A DNA stretch of 64,000 nucleotides from Catenuloplanes atrovinosus (GTDB taxonomy: Bacteria; Actinomycetota; Actinomycetes; Mycobacteriales; Micromonosporaceae). Location of the stretch: the NCBI RefSeq assembly GCF_031458235.1, contig NZ_JAVDYB010000001.1:6886501-6950500 (forward strand), read 5' to 3'. Under the pieces are notes generated by a model. That model did no database searches, was not told the DNA's origin, and worked only from the letters and a program-made list of their open reading frames with translations. The stretch's first letter is position 1. Every line of letters starts with the position of its first letter. The position numbers and the translations under genes were made by a program. Shown in pieces: positions 56,197 through 64,000 of the stretch.

Positions 56197-57171
56197 GTGC
56201 TGGACGTGCCGTGGAAACGACCCGCCGCCCTCGCCTCGGCGCTGCTGCTCGCCACCGCCTGCACCACCGCCACCGCTTGTGCCACCGACGTCCCGGCACC
56301 GGCACCGCGGCCCCGGGTGGCGCCCTACATCGACCTCGCCAGTGGCACGCTCGACATCGCGGCCGCGGTGCGCGAGTCCGGCCAGACCGACTTCACGCTC
56401 GCGTTCGTGGTCGCCGACCGGGCCGGGACGTGCGCACCGACCTGGGGCGGCACGATCGGGCTGACCGCGGCACCGGTGCAGGCGGACCTGGACGAGATCG
56501 CGCGGCTGGGCGGCGAGGTGACCGTGTCCACCGGCGGCGCGACCGGCACGTACCTGGAGGCGGTCTGCTCGCGCGCGGAGCTGACCGGCGCGTACCGGGC
56601 GGCGCTGGACGCGGCCGGCAGCAACGCGCTGGACGTGGACATCGAACGCCCGGTCACCCCGTCGACGGTCACCGGCGCGCTCGCCGACCTGCAACGCGAG
56701 CGCGGCACCGCGGTCACGCTCACCGTGCCGGTGGCCGGCGTCGCGCAGGGGCTGACCGACGAGTCGGCCGCGCTGCTGCGCGGCGCGAAGGCGGCCGGCG
56801 TGGAGCTGTCCGTCAACGCGATGACCATGAACTTCGACCCGGCCGGCGCGGACTGGGGCGACGCGATGACCGCCGCCACCGACGCGGTCGCCGCGGACCT
56901 GGCCGCGATCTGGCCGGAGCGGGACCGGGCCGCGATCCACCGGATGCTCGGCGTGACCCCGATGATCGGCGTCAACGACACCGGCCCGGTGACCACGCTG
57001 GCGGACGCGGAGACCGTGCTGCGGCACGCGGAGGAGCGCGGCCTGGGCTTCGTGCGCTTCTGGTCCGTCAACCGCGACAACGACGGCTGCGCCGGCACGG
57101 TGAGCCCCTCGTGCAGCGGCATCGCGCAGTCGGAGTTCGAGTTCACCCGGCTCTTCGGCGGGGGCCGCTGA
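56197..57171 (+). CDS. GH18 chitinase-like lipoprotein
   Basis: The 324-residue protein has a signal peptide with an AC lipobox (LLLATACTT) and a GH18-like TIM barrel: APYIDLASGTLDIAAAV, FTLAFVVAD, VTVSTGGATG, and ALDVDIE as the DxxDxDxE active site with the catalytic Glu. This resembles secreted bacterial chitinases acting on GlcNAc polymers. GTG 56197 or GTG 56206 can start it. It is divergent from the deacetylase-GT2 gene, suggesting a common polysaccharide theme. Chitinase activity is not proven. Confidence 0.85.
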   Translation: MLDVPWKRPAALASALLLATACTTATACATDVPAPAPRPRVAPYIDLASGTLDIAAAVRESGQTDFTLAFVVADRAGTCAPTWGGTIGLTAAPVQADLDEIARLGGEVTVSTGGATGTYLEAVCSRAELTGAYRAALDAAGSNALDVDIERPVTPSTVTGALADLQRERGTAVTLTVPVAGVAQGLTDESAALLRGAKAAGVELSVNAMTMNFDPAGADWGDAMTAATDAVAADLAAIWPERDRAAIHRMLGVTPMIGVNDTGPVTTLADAETVLRHAEERGLGFVRFWSVNRDNDGCAGTVSPSCSGIAQSEFEFTRLFGGGR

Positions 57172-57185
57172 TCCGGCGGCCCCCG
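57159..57185. terminator. hairpin across the GH18 stop codon
   Basis: The arms cgggggccgc (57159-57168) and gcggcccccg (57176-57185) pair perfectly around tgatccg, which includes the GH18 stop codon. It sits between convergent genes and can terminate both. Confidence 0.65.
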
Positions 57186-57192
57186 CGAAGCC

Positions 57193-58533
57193 TCAGACGG
57201 TACGGACCACGTCCGCCACCCGCTCCGCCACGCGCTGCGCGGTCTCCGCGGTCTCCGCCTCGATCATGACGCGGACCAGTTGCTCCGTGCCGGACGGGCG
57301 CAGCAGCACCCGGCCGGTGTCGCCCAGCTCAGCCTCGGCCTCGGCCACCGCGGCCTTGACCGCCGGGGCGGACGCGACCGCGGCCCGATCCGTGACCGGC
57401 ACGTTGATCAGCACCTGCGGCAGCTTCGTCATGATGGCCGCCAGCTCGGCCAGCGACTTCCCGGTGGCGGCCATCCGCGCCATCAGGTGCAGGCCGGTCA
57501 GTGTGCCGTCGCCGGTGGTGGCGTGCGCGGGCATGACCACGTGACCGCTCTGCTCACCGCCGAGCGCCAGCCCGGAGGCGCGCAGTTCGTCCAGCACGTA
57601 CCGGTCGCCGACCTTGGTCTCGATCAGCGCGATGCCGGCGTCGCGCATCGCGATCCGCAGGCCCAGGTTGCTCATCACGGTGGTGACCAGCGTGTCGTTG
57701 GTGAGCGTGCCGGTCTCGTGCATCGCCACCGCGAGAATGCCCATGATCTCGTCGCCGTCGACCACCTCGCCGGCCGCGGAGACGGCCAGGCAGCGGTCCG
57801 CGTCGCCGTCCAGCGCGATGCCCAGCTGCGCGCCGTGCTCCAGCACCGCGGCCTGCAGGCTGTCCAGGTGGGTGGCGCCGCATTCCTCGTTGATGTTCAG
57901 CCCGTCCGGCTCCGCGTGGATCACCACGACCTCCGCGCCGGCCTCGGTGAACGCGGCCGGTGCCACGTCCGAGGGCGCGCCGTTCGCACAGTCGACCACG
58001 ACCTTGATGCCGTCCAGCCGGTGCGGCGTGGCCGCGACCAGGTGCTTCACGTAGTGATCCGCGCCGTCCAGCAGGTCGTGCACGCGGCCGATGGCGGCGC
58101 CGGTCGGCCGGGTCCAGCCGCCGTTGTTCGCCTCGATCGCCGCCTCGATCTTCGCCTCGATGTCGTCGGGCAGCTTGTGCCCGCCGGCCGCGAAGAGCTT
58201 GATGCCGTTGTCCGGCATCGGGTTGTGCGAGGCGGAGACCATCACGCCGAAGTCGGCCTTGGTCTCACCCACCAGGTACGCCACACCGGGCGTGGGCAGC
58301 ACGCCCACCCGCAGCACGGTCGCCCCGGCGCTGGCCAGGCCCGCGACCACGGCCGCCTCCAGCATCTCGCCGCTGGCCCGCGGGTCACGGCCGACGATCG
58401 CCAGCGGCGGGTGGCTGCGGTCCGCCTCGGCCAGCACGTGCGCCGCGGCCACCGCCACGGACATCGCCAGCTCGGGCGTCAGATCCGCATTCGCCTTGCC
58501 GCGCACGCCGTCGGTGCCAAAGAGCCGCCCCAT
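57193..58533 (-). CDS. glmM: phosphoglucosamine mutase
   Basis: GlmM converts glucosamine-6-phosphate to glucosamine-1-phosphate, the step after GlmS. The N-terminal [13 protein letters not shown], the phospho-Ser loop [16 protein letters not shown], the metal loop [11 protein letters not shown], the sugar loop LGGEQSGH and the phosphate loop [14 protein letters not shown] are all intact. ATG 58533 with GGGAAGGA before it gives 446 residues. It is downstream of rplM-rpsI and separated from rpsI by a terminator. Confidence 0.98.
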   Translation of the reverse strand: MGRLFGTDGVRGKANADLTPELAMSVAVAAAHVLAEADRSHPPLAIVGRDPRASGEMLEAAVVAGLASAGATVLRVGVLPTPGVAYLVGETKADFGVMVSASHNPMPDNGIKLFAAGGHKLPDDIEAKIEAAIEANNGGWTRPTGAAIGRVHDLLDGADHYVKHLVAATPHRLDGIKVVVDCANGAPSDVAPAAFTEAGAEVVVIHAEPDGLNINEECGATHLDSLQAAVLEHGAQLGIALDGDADRCLAVSAAGEVVDGDEIMGILAVAMHETGTLTNDTLVTTVMSNLGLRIAMRDAGIALIETKVGDRYVLDELRASGLALGGEQSGHVVMPAHATTGDGTLTGLHLMARMAATGKSLAELAAIMTKLPQVLINVPVTDRAAVASAPAVKAAVAEAEAELGDTGRVLLRPSGTEQLVRVMIEAETAETAQRVAERVADVVRTV

Positions 58534-58658
58534 TGCTGTCCTTCCCTCGCCTGAATCTCGGTGGTACGTCGTCGACCGCCGCATCCTCGTTCATGGCACG
58601 GCGGTGGTGCGACCTTTCAGTCGCGTATTACCTGCGGGGAGACTTCGTACAACAGCAA

Positions 58659-58701
58659 ACGGCCAGGCGAACCACCCTCGGGGGGCGGTTTGCCTGGCCG
58701 T
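58659..58701 (-). terminator. terminator of rplM-rpsI
   Basis: The arms acggccaggcgaacc (58659-58673) and ggtttgcctggccgt (58687-58701) pair over 15 positions with one G-U. On the minus strand tttgctgttgtac follows. It lies 19 bases after the rpsI stop. Confidence 0.8.
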
Positions 58702-58720
58702 CAGCGTCAGACAGACAAGG

Positions 58721-59272
58721 TCAGCGCTTCGAGTACTGCGGCGCCTTGCGAGCCTTCTTGAGACCGTACTTCTTGCTCTCCTTGACCCGGGCGTCCCGGG
58801 TGAGGAAGCCGGCCTTCTTGAGCGCCGGACGGTCGTCGCCGTCGTTCGACACCAGCGCGCGGGCGATCGCGAGGCGCAGCGCGCCGGCCTGGCCGGTGAT
58901 GCCGCCGCCACGCAGGTTCGCGATGACGTCGAAGGTCTCGACCTTCTCCGAGGTCACCAGCGGCTCGCGGATGAGCTGCTGGTGCACCTTGCTCGGGAAG
59001 TACGCCTCGATGTCCCGGCCGTTGCAGGTCACCTTGCCGGTGCCCGGCACGAGGCGAACCCGGACGATGGCCTCCTTGCGGCGGCCCACGGTCTGGATCG
59101 GGCGCTCGCCGCGCGGCACCCGGGTCAGCGTCGCGGTCGCGGTCGCCGGGGCGACCTCGGACTCGGACTCGGACCCGGACTCGGTCGCCTCGGCAACGGC
59201 GACGGTGGTGTCGGTGTCGGTGTCGGTCGCCGGCGCGTCAGCGGCAGGCGTCTGCTCGTCGATGTCAGTCAT
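58721..59272 (-). CDS. rpsI: ribosomal protein S9
   Basis: The C-terminal ~130 residues are S9 ([40 protein letters not shown], and the end [12 protein letters not shown] that reaches the P site). It carries an additional ~50-residue acidic, Thr/Ala/Asp-rich N-terminus ([20 protein letters not shown]) seen in many actinobacteria, giving 183 residues. It follows rplM by 19 bases. Confidence 0.98.
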   Translation of the reverse strand: MTDIDEQTPAADAPATDTDTDTTVAVAEATESGSESESEVAPATATATLTRVPRGERPIQTVGRRKEAIVRVRLVPGTGKVTCNGRDIEAYFPSKVHQQLIREPLVTSEKVETFDVIANLRGGGITGQAGALRLAIARALVSNDGDDRPALKKAGFLTRDARVKESKKYGLKKARKAPQYSKR

Positions 59273-59291
59273 GCTTCTTCTCTCGCCTGCG

Positions 59292-59735
59292 CTACTGCGC
59301 GATCTGCGTGATCTCGAACGGGACCGGCTTCTGCGCCTCGTGCGGGTGCTCAGCGCCGGCGTAGACCTTCAGCTTCTTGATGAGCTGACGGCCGAGCTTG
59401 TTGTGGGGCAGCATGCCCTTGACCGCGAGCTCGATCGCGCGCTCGGGACGCTTGGTCAGCAGCTCGTCGTAACCGATCTGCTTCAGACCACCCGGGTAAC
59501 CGGAGTGGCGGTAGGCCACCTTGGTCTGCCGCTTGTTGCCGGTCAGCGCCACCTTGCCCGCGTTGATGATCACGACAAAGTCGCCCGTGTCGACGTGCGG
59601 CGCGAAAGTCGGCTTGTGCTTGCCGCGGAGCAGAGTCGCGGCGTGGGTGGCCAGTCGGCCCAGCACGACGTCAGACGCGTCGATGACGTGCCACTGACGC
59701 TCGATCTCACCCGGCTTCGGGCTGTACGTACGCAC
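59292..59735 (-). CDS. rplM: ribosomal protein L13
   Basis: The 147-residue protein starts at GTG 59735 ([20 protein letters not shown]), as in other actinobacteria. L13 blocks include [38 protein letters not shown] and [23 protein letters not shown] lies before the start. First gene of rplM-rpsI, preceded by a leader of about 220 bases. Confidence 0.98.
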   Translation of the reverse strand: MRTYSPKPGEIERQWHVIDASDVVLGRLATHAATLLRGKHKPTFAPHVDTGDFVVIINAGKVALTGNKRQTKVAYRHSGYPGGLKQIGYDELLTKRPERAIELAVKGMLPHNKLGRQLIKKLKVYAGAEHPHEAQKPVPFEITQIAQ

Positions 59736-59862
59736 AGGTCTACCTTGTCTCGTCGTCGGTCTGAAGTCGCGCGCTGAGCGTCGATGCAGCACGCACGCGA
59801 AACACCAGACTACCCCGACCTTGTTTTCCACGTCGCAGCGGGACGGAGAAGCTCCGCTCCAG

Positions 59863-59880
59863 GCCGAGAGACCTCTCGGC
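59863..59880 (-). promoter_or_regulatory. leader hairpin of rplM
   Basis: The sequence gccgagag-ac-ctctcggc forms a tight stem-loop in the long rplM leader. Autogenous control of rplM-rpsI by L13 or S9 through a leader structure is known in other bacteria; whether this hairpin is such a site is inference. Confidence 0.35.
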
Positions 59881-59960
59881 GCCGCAGCGGACCCGGCTTG
59901 GACGGGCTGGTGAGCGGTGACGTGACTGACATGATTGCAGCCATCGCACAACAGCAGGCA

Positions 59961-59990
59961 ACGATACCCGCAACCCCGGCTCAGGGTCAA
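59961..59990 (-). promoter_or_regulatory. promoter of rplM-rpsI
   Basis: On the minus strand ttgacc (59985-59990), an 18-base spacer and tatcgt (59961-59966) form a good housekeeping promoter about 220 bases before the rplM start. Confidence 0.65.
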
Positions 59991-60502
59991 AACGACTGCT
60001 CCCCGCCGTGGAACGCCCGGGCATCGGGGAGCGTGAGCGGCTCTTAACAGGCTCAAAACAATCAAGACGTGCGAGCGAAACCGCCCCCCGGCACTCTTCC
60101 GACATGGCAGGTGCAAACGCGTACAGGCGGCATGACGGGGTGTCATCACCCCTGAGTCGCCGCGCGCGCACCGGCCGCACCGAGCCACCGCCAGGCTTGA
60201 GGACGGACCTGGCGGTGACGCCGAGCCGGTTCCCCGGTTCGGCACCCGGCGCACGCGGTTCTCTGCCGAACCGCTCCGCCGGCACAGAGGAGCCGCGGCG
60301 CGGACCGGCCGGAGGCACGGTCGACAAGCGCAGGCGTGACGTGGGAGCGGGTCGACGCCGAGGACGGCGTGGTCGACGCGTGCCCGTCGGTGGACCGGCC
60401 GGACCCGCCGCGGCTCCTCGCCTTCTCGCCACCTTTCGCCGCCTGAGCTCGCAGCACCACCAGACGACGACCCAGGGAGTGCGCCCGTGACCCCCTCCGC
60501 AG
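59991..60502. other. intergenic region before the HemD-type regulator
   Basis: No credible gene is found. The rplM promoter borders it at the left. The part from 60040 to 60090 is A/T-richer. The remainder is GC-rich with open frames on both strands but no recognisable protein or start site. Confidence 0.5.
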
Positions 60503-61591
60503 ATGTCTGACGAGCTCAGCGGCTTCACGATCGGGGTTACCGCCGACCGGCGCAGGGACGAACTGGCCTCCCTGCTGGAACGGCGCGGTGCCCGGATCGT
60601 GCTCGCGCCCGCGCTCCGCATCGTTCCGATCGCCGACGACACCGAACTCCGCGCCGCCACCCGCGCCTGCCTGGACACGCCACCGGACATCGTGATGGCG
60701 AACACCGGCATCGGCATGCGGGGCTGGCTGGAGGCGGCCGAGGGCTGGGGGCTGGGCGAGCCGCTCCGGGCCGTGCTCGCCGGGGCGTACATGGTGGCCC
60801 GCGGCCCCAAGGCGCGCGGTGCCATCCGCGCCGCCGGCCTGCAGGACCAGTGGTCACCCGACTCGGAGAGCTGCGACGAGGTCGTCGAGCACCTCAAGGA
60901 ATACGGTGTCGCCGGCAAGACCATCGCCATGCAGTTGCACGGCGACCGCCAGCCCGAGTGCTCGGACGCACTGGAGGCGGCCGGCGCCCGCGTCATCGAG
61001 GTGCCGGTCTACCGCTGGGCGCCGCCCACCGACCCGGCGCCGCTGCACCGCCTGGTCGACCTGATCACCGGCCGGCTGGTCGACGCCGTCACGTTCACCT
61101 CGGCCCCCGCGGTCAGCGCGCTGCTGCGCGCCGCCGGCCCGTCCACCGACTCCGTCCTCGACGCGCTGCGCACCGACGTCCTGGCCGCGTGCGTGGGCCC
61201 GGTCACCGCCGCGCCGCTCCGCCGCCACAACATCCCGGTGATCGCCCCGTCCCGCGCCCGCCTCGGCGCCATGGTCCGCACACTCGTCGACGAACTCCCG
61301 CAGCGCGCCGTCAACCTCAAGATCGCCGGCCACGTCCTGACGCTCCGCGGCCACGCCGCCGTCATCGACGGCGAACTCAAGCCGCTCGCCCCCGCCCCGA
61401 TGGCCGTGCTCCGCGCGCTCGCCGCCACCCCCGGCCGCGTCCTGTCCCGCGCCGCACTGCTCCGCACGCTCCCGCGCGGCGCCGACGAGCACGCGGTGGA
61501 GATGGCCGTCGCCCGCCTCCGCGCCGGCCTCGGCGCACCCGGCGTCGTCCAGACCGTGGTGAAGCGCGGCTACCGCCTGCCGGTCGATTAA
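60503..61591 (+). CDS. uroporphyrinogen-III synthase-like protein fused to a winged-helix DNA-binding domain
   Basis: Residues ~1-260 have the HemD fold ([60 protein letters not shown]-like segment). Residues ~285-362 form an OmpR-type winged helix ([55 protein letters not shown]). The same fusion occurs in Rv0260c and in Streptomyces NnaR, a regulator of nitrate/nitrite assimilation, as I recall. No nitrate genes are near it here, so its target is unknown. It is probably a regulator, not the heme enzyme. ATG 60503. Confidence 0.88.
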   Translation: MSDELSGFTIGVTADRRRDELASLLERRGARIVLAPALRIVPIADDTELRAATRACLDTPPDIVMANTGIGMRGWLEAAEGWGLGEPLRAVLAGAYMVARGPKARGAIRAAGLQDQWSPDSESCDEVVEHLKEYGVAGKTIAMQLHGDRQPECSDALEAAGARVIEVPVYRWAPPTDPAPLHRLVDLITGRLVDAVTFTSAPAVSALLRAAGPSTDSVLDALRTDVLAACVGPVTAAPLRRHNIPVIAPSRARLGAMVRTLVDELPQRAVNLKIAGHVLTLRGHAAVIDGELKPLAPAPMAVLRALAATPGRVLSRAALLRTLPRGADEHAVEMAVARLRAGLGAPGVVQTVVKRGYRLPVD

Positions 61592-61599
61592 CCCCATTC

Positions 61600-61682
61600 G
61601 CTTTTCCCACTCCCGGCGTGGCCGCTTCCCGCATGCTCCCGCGGGCACCGGTCGTCGCTGGCGCTCCTCCCTGCCGGTTCCG
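61600..61682 (-). repeat. dispersed 3'-end element, copy D
   Basis: Starts nine bases after the stop of the HemD-type gene and reads tttcccactcccggcgtgg, then gcatgctcccgcgggcaccg, then ctcctccctgccggttcc. On the minus strand it is the same sequence as copies A and C. It lies between convergent genes. Confidence 0.85.
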
Positions 61683-61745
61683 CACACATCCCGCAAGCAC
61701 GCATACCGTCAGCGAGCGCCACCGCCGGCCCGGCGCGCCCGCCGA

Positions 61746-61783
61746 AGGAAAAATCGACGGCGCGGAGGAATCCGCGCCGTCGA
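61746..61783 (-). terminator. rho-independent terminator of the conservon
   Basis: The arms tcgacggcgcgga (61754-61766) and 61771-61783 pair perfectly over 13 bases with a ggaa loop (tetraloop ttcc in the transcript). On the minus strand tttttcctt follows. It is 15 bases after the GTPase stop codon. Confidence 0.9.
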
Positions 61784-61798
61784 TGGGAGAAAAGCGAG

Positions 61799-62419
61799 TC
61801 AGCCGACGAGCTGTCCCTGATCGCGCTGTGCGCGCAGCATGATCATGGCGTGCTCGACGACCGTCACCAGCACGTTCTTCGTCGACTCCCGCTCGCGCGC
61901 GTCGCACAGGACCAGCGGGACGTGGCTCGGGATGGCCAGTGCCTCCCGGACCTCCTCGATCTCGTACATCGGAGCGCCGTCGAAGCGGTTGAGCGCCACG
62001 ACGTACGGAAGCCGGCGGTTCTCGAAGTAGTCCAGCGGGGCGAACGCATCCGAGATGCGGCGGGTGTCGACCAGAACGGCCGCGCCCACCGCGCCCTTGA
62101 TGATCTCGTCCCACATGAACCAGAAACGCGTCTGCCCGGGGGTGCCGAACAGGTACAGAATCAGGTCGTCGGCCATCGTGATGCGGCCGAAGTCCATGGC
62201 GACGGTGGTGGTGCCCTTGCCGGGCACCTTCGACGGGTCGTCGATGCCGACGCCCGCCGCCGTCATGACCGCCTCCGTGGTCAGCGGAGTGATCTCTGAG
62301 ACGGCGCCGACAAGAGTGGTCTTGCCGACGCCGAAGCCGCCGGCGATCACGATCTTGGCGGAGGTTATCTCTTTGCGCCGCTCCGGGCCCCCCGCTCGGT
62401 CAAAGCCTGCGAAGTCCAC
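61799..62419 (-). CDS. conservon GTPase (CvnD type)
   Basis: A 206-residue small Ras-like GTPase. P-loop is IVIAGGFGVGKTTLVGAVSE; the switch region TTTVAMDFGR and LFGTPGQTRFWFMWDE correspond to switch I and the DxxG region, with the GxP form usual in the CvnD/MglA group. ALNRFDGAP corresponds to the base-binding NKxD. Conservon GTPases work with a roadblock protein and a sensor kinase in a G-protein-like membrane complex. Its 5' end overlaps the DUF742 gene by 20 bases. Confidence 0.95.
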   Translation of the reverse strand: MDFAGFDRAGGPERRKEITSAKIVIAGGFGVGKTTLVGAVSEITPLTTEAVMTAAGVGIDDPSKVPGKGTTTVAMDFGRITMADDLILYLFGTPGQTRFWFMWDEIIKGAVGAAVLVDTRRISDAFAPLDYFENRRLPYVVALNRFDGAPMYEIEEVREALAIPSHVPLVLCDARERESTKNVLVTVVEHAMIMLRAQRDQGQLVG

Positions 62420-62762
62420 TTAGCACCCTTTCAAGGAGTTCCATCCGCTCCTCATACGCTTCAACGGGAGCGGCACTGTGCAGGGTCAGCAGACCGTCGA
62501 CCACCATGTCGGCGACGATGACGCGTGCGACGCCGAGCGGCAGGCGAGCATACGCGGCGATCTCCGCCAGGGACATCGCGCGACCCTCGCAGAGGGAGGC
62601 GATGCGGTGCTTGTCGTGTCCGGCGAAGCGCGCCTCCTGCACATTGGCGACGCTTGCCGTAAGGATCGCCTCGACGGCGATGTCTCGGCGCGCCTCTGTG
62701 CGGCCACGGGTGACCGCGTAAGGACGCACCAGTGACCCACGTGGGTCATCCGGCTGCACCAT
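62400..62762 (-). CDS. DUF742 protein (CvnC type)
   Basis: A 120-residue protein with a winged-helix-like core (HRIASLCEGRAMSLAEIAAY, ARLPLGVARVIVADMVVDGL). ATG 62762 is preferred because AGGAGG is eight bases before it, while the earlier GTG at 62771 directly follows that ribosome site. It is the third member of the conservon and its end overlaps the GTPase gene. Confidence 0.92.
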   Translation of the reverse strand: MVQPDDPRGSLVRPYAVTRGRTEARRDIAVEAILTASVANVQEARFAGHDKHRIASLCEGRAMSLAEIAAYARLPLGVARVIVADMVVDGLLTLHSAAPVEAYEERMELLERVLSGLRRL

Positions 62763-62825
62763 GACGGTCACCTCCTAGTAGCGCACTGCCCCGTTGTCAG
62801 AACCATCGATGATATTAACTGCTCT

Positions 62826-62838
62826 CCGGCCTAGCCGG
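62826..62838 (-). promoter_or_regulatory. hairpin between cvnB- and cvnC-type genes
   Basis: The sequence ccggc-cta-gccgg lies just after the roadblock gene stop, in the 80-base gap of an otherwise overlapping cluster. It is followed on the minus strand by an A/T-rich stretch (gttaatatcatc), which may be an internal promoter. Confidence 0.35.
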
Positions 62839-62842
62839 GGGG

Positions 62843-63256
62843 TCATGCGGTGTGACTCACGGCTTCACGCGGCAGCGGGCGAAGAGCCGCACCGACCCGC
62901 TCCACGAGAAGTGCCATCTCGTAGCCCACCTGACCGACGTCACAGCTGCGCGCGGCCAGGACGGCCATCGAGCTGCCGTCCGAGATGGACATCAGGAAGA
63001 GGTATCCACTGTCCATTTCGATGATCGTCTGCTGGACGCCGCCGCCGTGAAACATGCGGGCGGCGCCCTCGGTCAGGCTGACCACGCCGGAGGTGATGGC
63101 CGCCAGCTGGTCCGCCCGGTCGTGCGGGAGGTCCCGCGACGACGCGAGCAGCAGGCCGTCAGCCGACACGGCCACCACGTGGGCGATGCCGGCGACGCTG
63201 TCGGCGAAGTTGGTCAAAAGCCAACCCATGTCCTGCATCGCAGCTTGGCGGGTCAT
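62843..63256 (-). CDS. roadblock/LC7 protein (CvnB type)
   Basis: A 137-residue roadblock/LC7-fold protein (MGWLLTNFADSVAGIAHVVA, VSADGLLLASSRDLP, QQTIIEMDSGYLFLMSISDG). It probably acts as activator or GAP-like partner of the conservon GTPase. Its start overlaps the sensor kinase stop (ATGA at 63253-63256). Confidence 0.95.
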   Translation of the reverse strand: MTRQAAMQDMGWLLTNFADSVAGIAHVVAVSADGLLLASSRDLPHDRADQLAAITSGVVSLTEGAARMFHGGGVQQTIIEMDSGYLFLMSISDGSSMAVLAARSCDVGQVGYEMALLVERVGAALRPLPREAVSHTA

Positions 63257-64000
63257 CCGTTGGTCTCCTTGGGGTTGGACTCGGCCTCGCCGAGTTCGGC
63301 ACCGGCGCTGCGGCCCCGGTGCACACCACGGTGGTACGCGGACAGCAGGCCACGAACCTCGTCGGGGGTTCGACGGGTCCGTTCCGCGGGCTTCGTCTCG
63401 ACCCCGCCGGGGACGAGCTGAGCCTGCGGAACCCGCTTCGGCAAGCCGGAACGGGTGGTGCCGCTGACCGCCGGCTTGGCGGCCTCCTGGGCGCGCTTCC
63501 AGCCCTCGTCGGCCGCCGTCCGCCAGGTGGCCTCGTCCGGCGTGGCCGAGGGGGCCGGAGCCGCCGCGGGGGCGGCCGGTGCCGCTGGGGCGGCCGGGGC
63601 CGCGGGAGCCGCCGGAGCCGCGGCGGGTGAGCCGTACGACGAGGACGGTCCAGCGTTCACCGGGACCTGGGTCCCTCCGCTCGACGTGCCGGTCTCCGTG
63701 CCGTACGACGTCGTGCGGCTCTCGGACCGGCGCGGCGCGGCCGGCTCGGGCGTGCGCACCGGCAGCGCCGTGGTCTCGGCCGTCATCGCGGACGAGGCCG
63801 TCGGCCCGGCCGGGCTGGTGCCACCCACCGGCGGCGGCGCGTAGCCGGCCGTCGGCATGGACCAGACCGCGGTGTCCGCCTGCCCGTGCGTGCGGAACCA
63901 GACCGCTTCCATCTGCCGGAAGATCGGCGCCTCGGCCTGCTCGGCCGGGGCTCCGCCGCGCTCGAACGGGGCCGTGCTGACCGCGCCCGGGGAGGCGGAC
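63253..64000 (-). CDS. conservon sensor kinase (CvnA type), C-terminal part only
   Basis: The frame is open to the window end, so only the last ~248 codons are seen. It holds IFRQMEAVWF, a Pro/Ala-rich tail with an AAP repeat, and at the end LPKRVPQAQLVPGG and RTPDEVRGLLSAYHRGVHRG. This C-terminal pattern is typical of the nitrate/nitrite-sensing-domain histidine kinases that head actinobacterial conservons. The membrane, sensor and kinase domains lie beyond the window. Confidence 0.88.
   Translation of the reverse strand, partial: SASPGAVSTAPFERGGAPAEQAEAPIFRQMEAVWFRTHGQADTAVWSMPTAGYAPPPVGGTSPAGPTASSAMTAETTALPVRTPEPAAPRRSESRTTSYGTETGTSSGGTQVPVNAGPSSSYGSPAAAPAAPAAPAAPAAPAAPAAAPAPSATPDEATWRTAADEGWKRAQEAAKPAVSGTTRSGLPKRVPQAQLVPGGVETKPAERTRRTPDEVRGLLSAYHRGVHRGRSAGAELGEAESNPKETNG

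Overview
The window is high-GC actinobacterial chromosome. Gene content suggests a filamentous, differentiating actinomycete, possibly Micromonosporaceae. The evidence is a BldM-like and WhiD/WhiB3-like regulator pair, a conservon (sensor kinase, roadblock, DUF742, GTPase), a His-tailed GroEL1 with CIRCE operators, PspC proteins and an MmpS-like protein. No rRNA, tRNA, CRISPR array, prophage or transposase gene was recognised. The backbone order (guaA, ChoD-like oxidase, guaB3, guaB, DUF5319, BldM/WhiD, groEL/groES, rimI, alr, hydrolase, acpS, nnrD, glmS, glmM, rpsI, rplM) is remembered as conserved between Mycobacterium and Streptomyces. Here it is interrupted by lineage-specific blocks.

Layout. 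1-2.6 kb: divergent PspC genes. 2.7-5.9 kb: phosphatidylserine decarboxylase and synthase facing each other across a 1 kb repeat-rich gap. 6.2-8.2 kb: two tandem double-Nudix proteins. 8.3-20.6 kb: guanine nucleotide synthesis (guaA, guaB3, guaB), interrupted by a secreted subtilase, a GMC oxidase, a diguanylate cyclase and two tandem M1-type lipoprotein peptidases. 20.7-22.7 kb: DUF5319 and the divergent bldM-like/whiD pair. 22.7-28.1 kb: a molybdopterin oxidoreductase, groEL, groES and a methyltransferase. 28.2-35.6 kb: a xylose-type ABC importer with two paralogous binding proteins, a ROK regulator and a 31-bp tandem-repeat array. 35.6-37 kb: a TetR/O-methyltransferase pair around a perfect palindrome. 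37-40.4 kb: a strongly asymmetric heterodimeric ABC exporter. 40.4-50.1 kb: a polytopic membrane protein, rimI, alr, a hydrolase, ung, a WXG100-like/DUF1023 pair, acpS and nnrD. 50.3-59.7 kb: glmS, an MmpS-like protein, dapC, a decayed deacetylase-glycosyltransferase, a GH18-like lipoprotein, glmM, rpsI and rplM. 60.5-64 kb: a HemD-winged-helix regulator and a conservon cut by the window end.

How the genes fit together. GuaB and GuaA make GMP, the route to the GTP that the neighbouring diguanylate cyclase uses; whether this is coupled to BldM/WhiD development is inference. GlmS and GlmM supply the UDP-GlcNAc route, and alr and dapC supply wall amino acids. The most unusual non-genic signals are four copies of a dispersed ~80-bp element, all in the same orientation right after gene 3' ends, and an inverted pair of DnaA boxes upstream of acpS.
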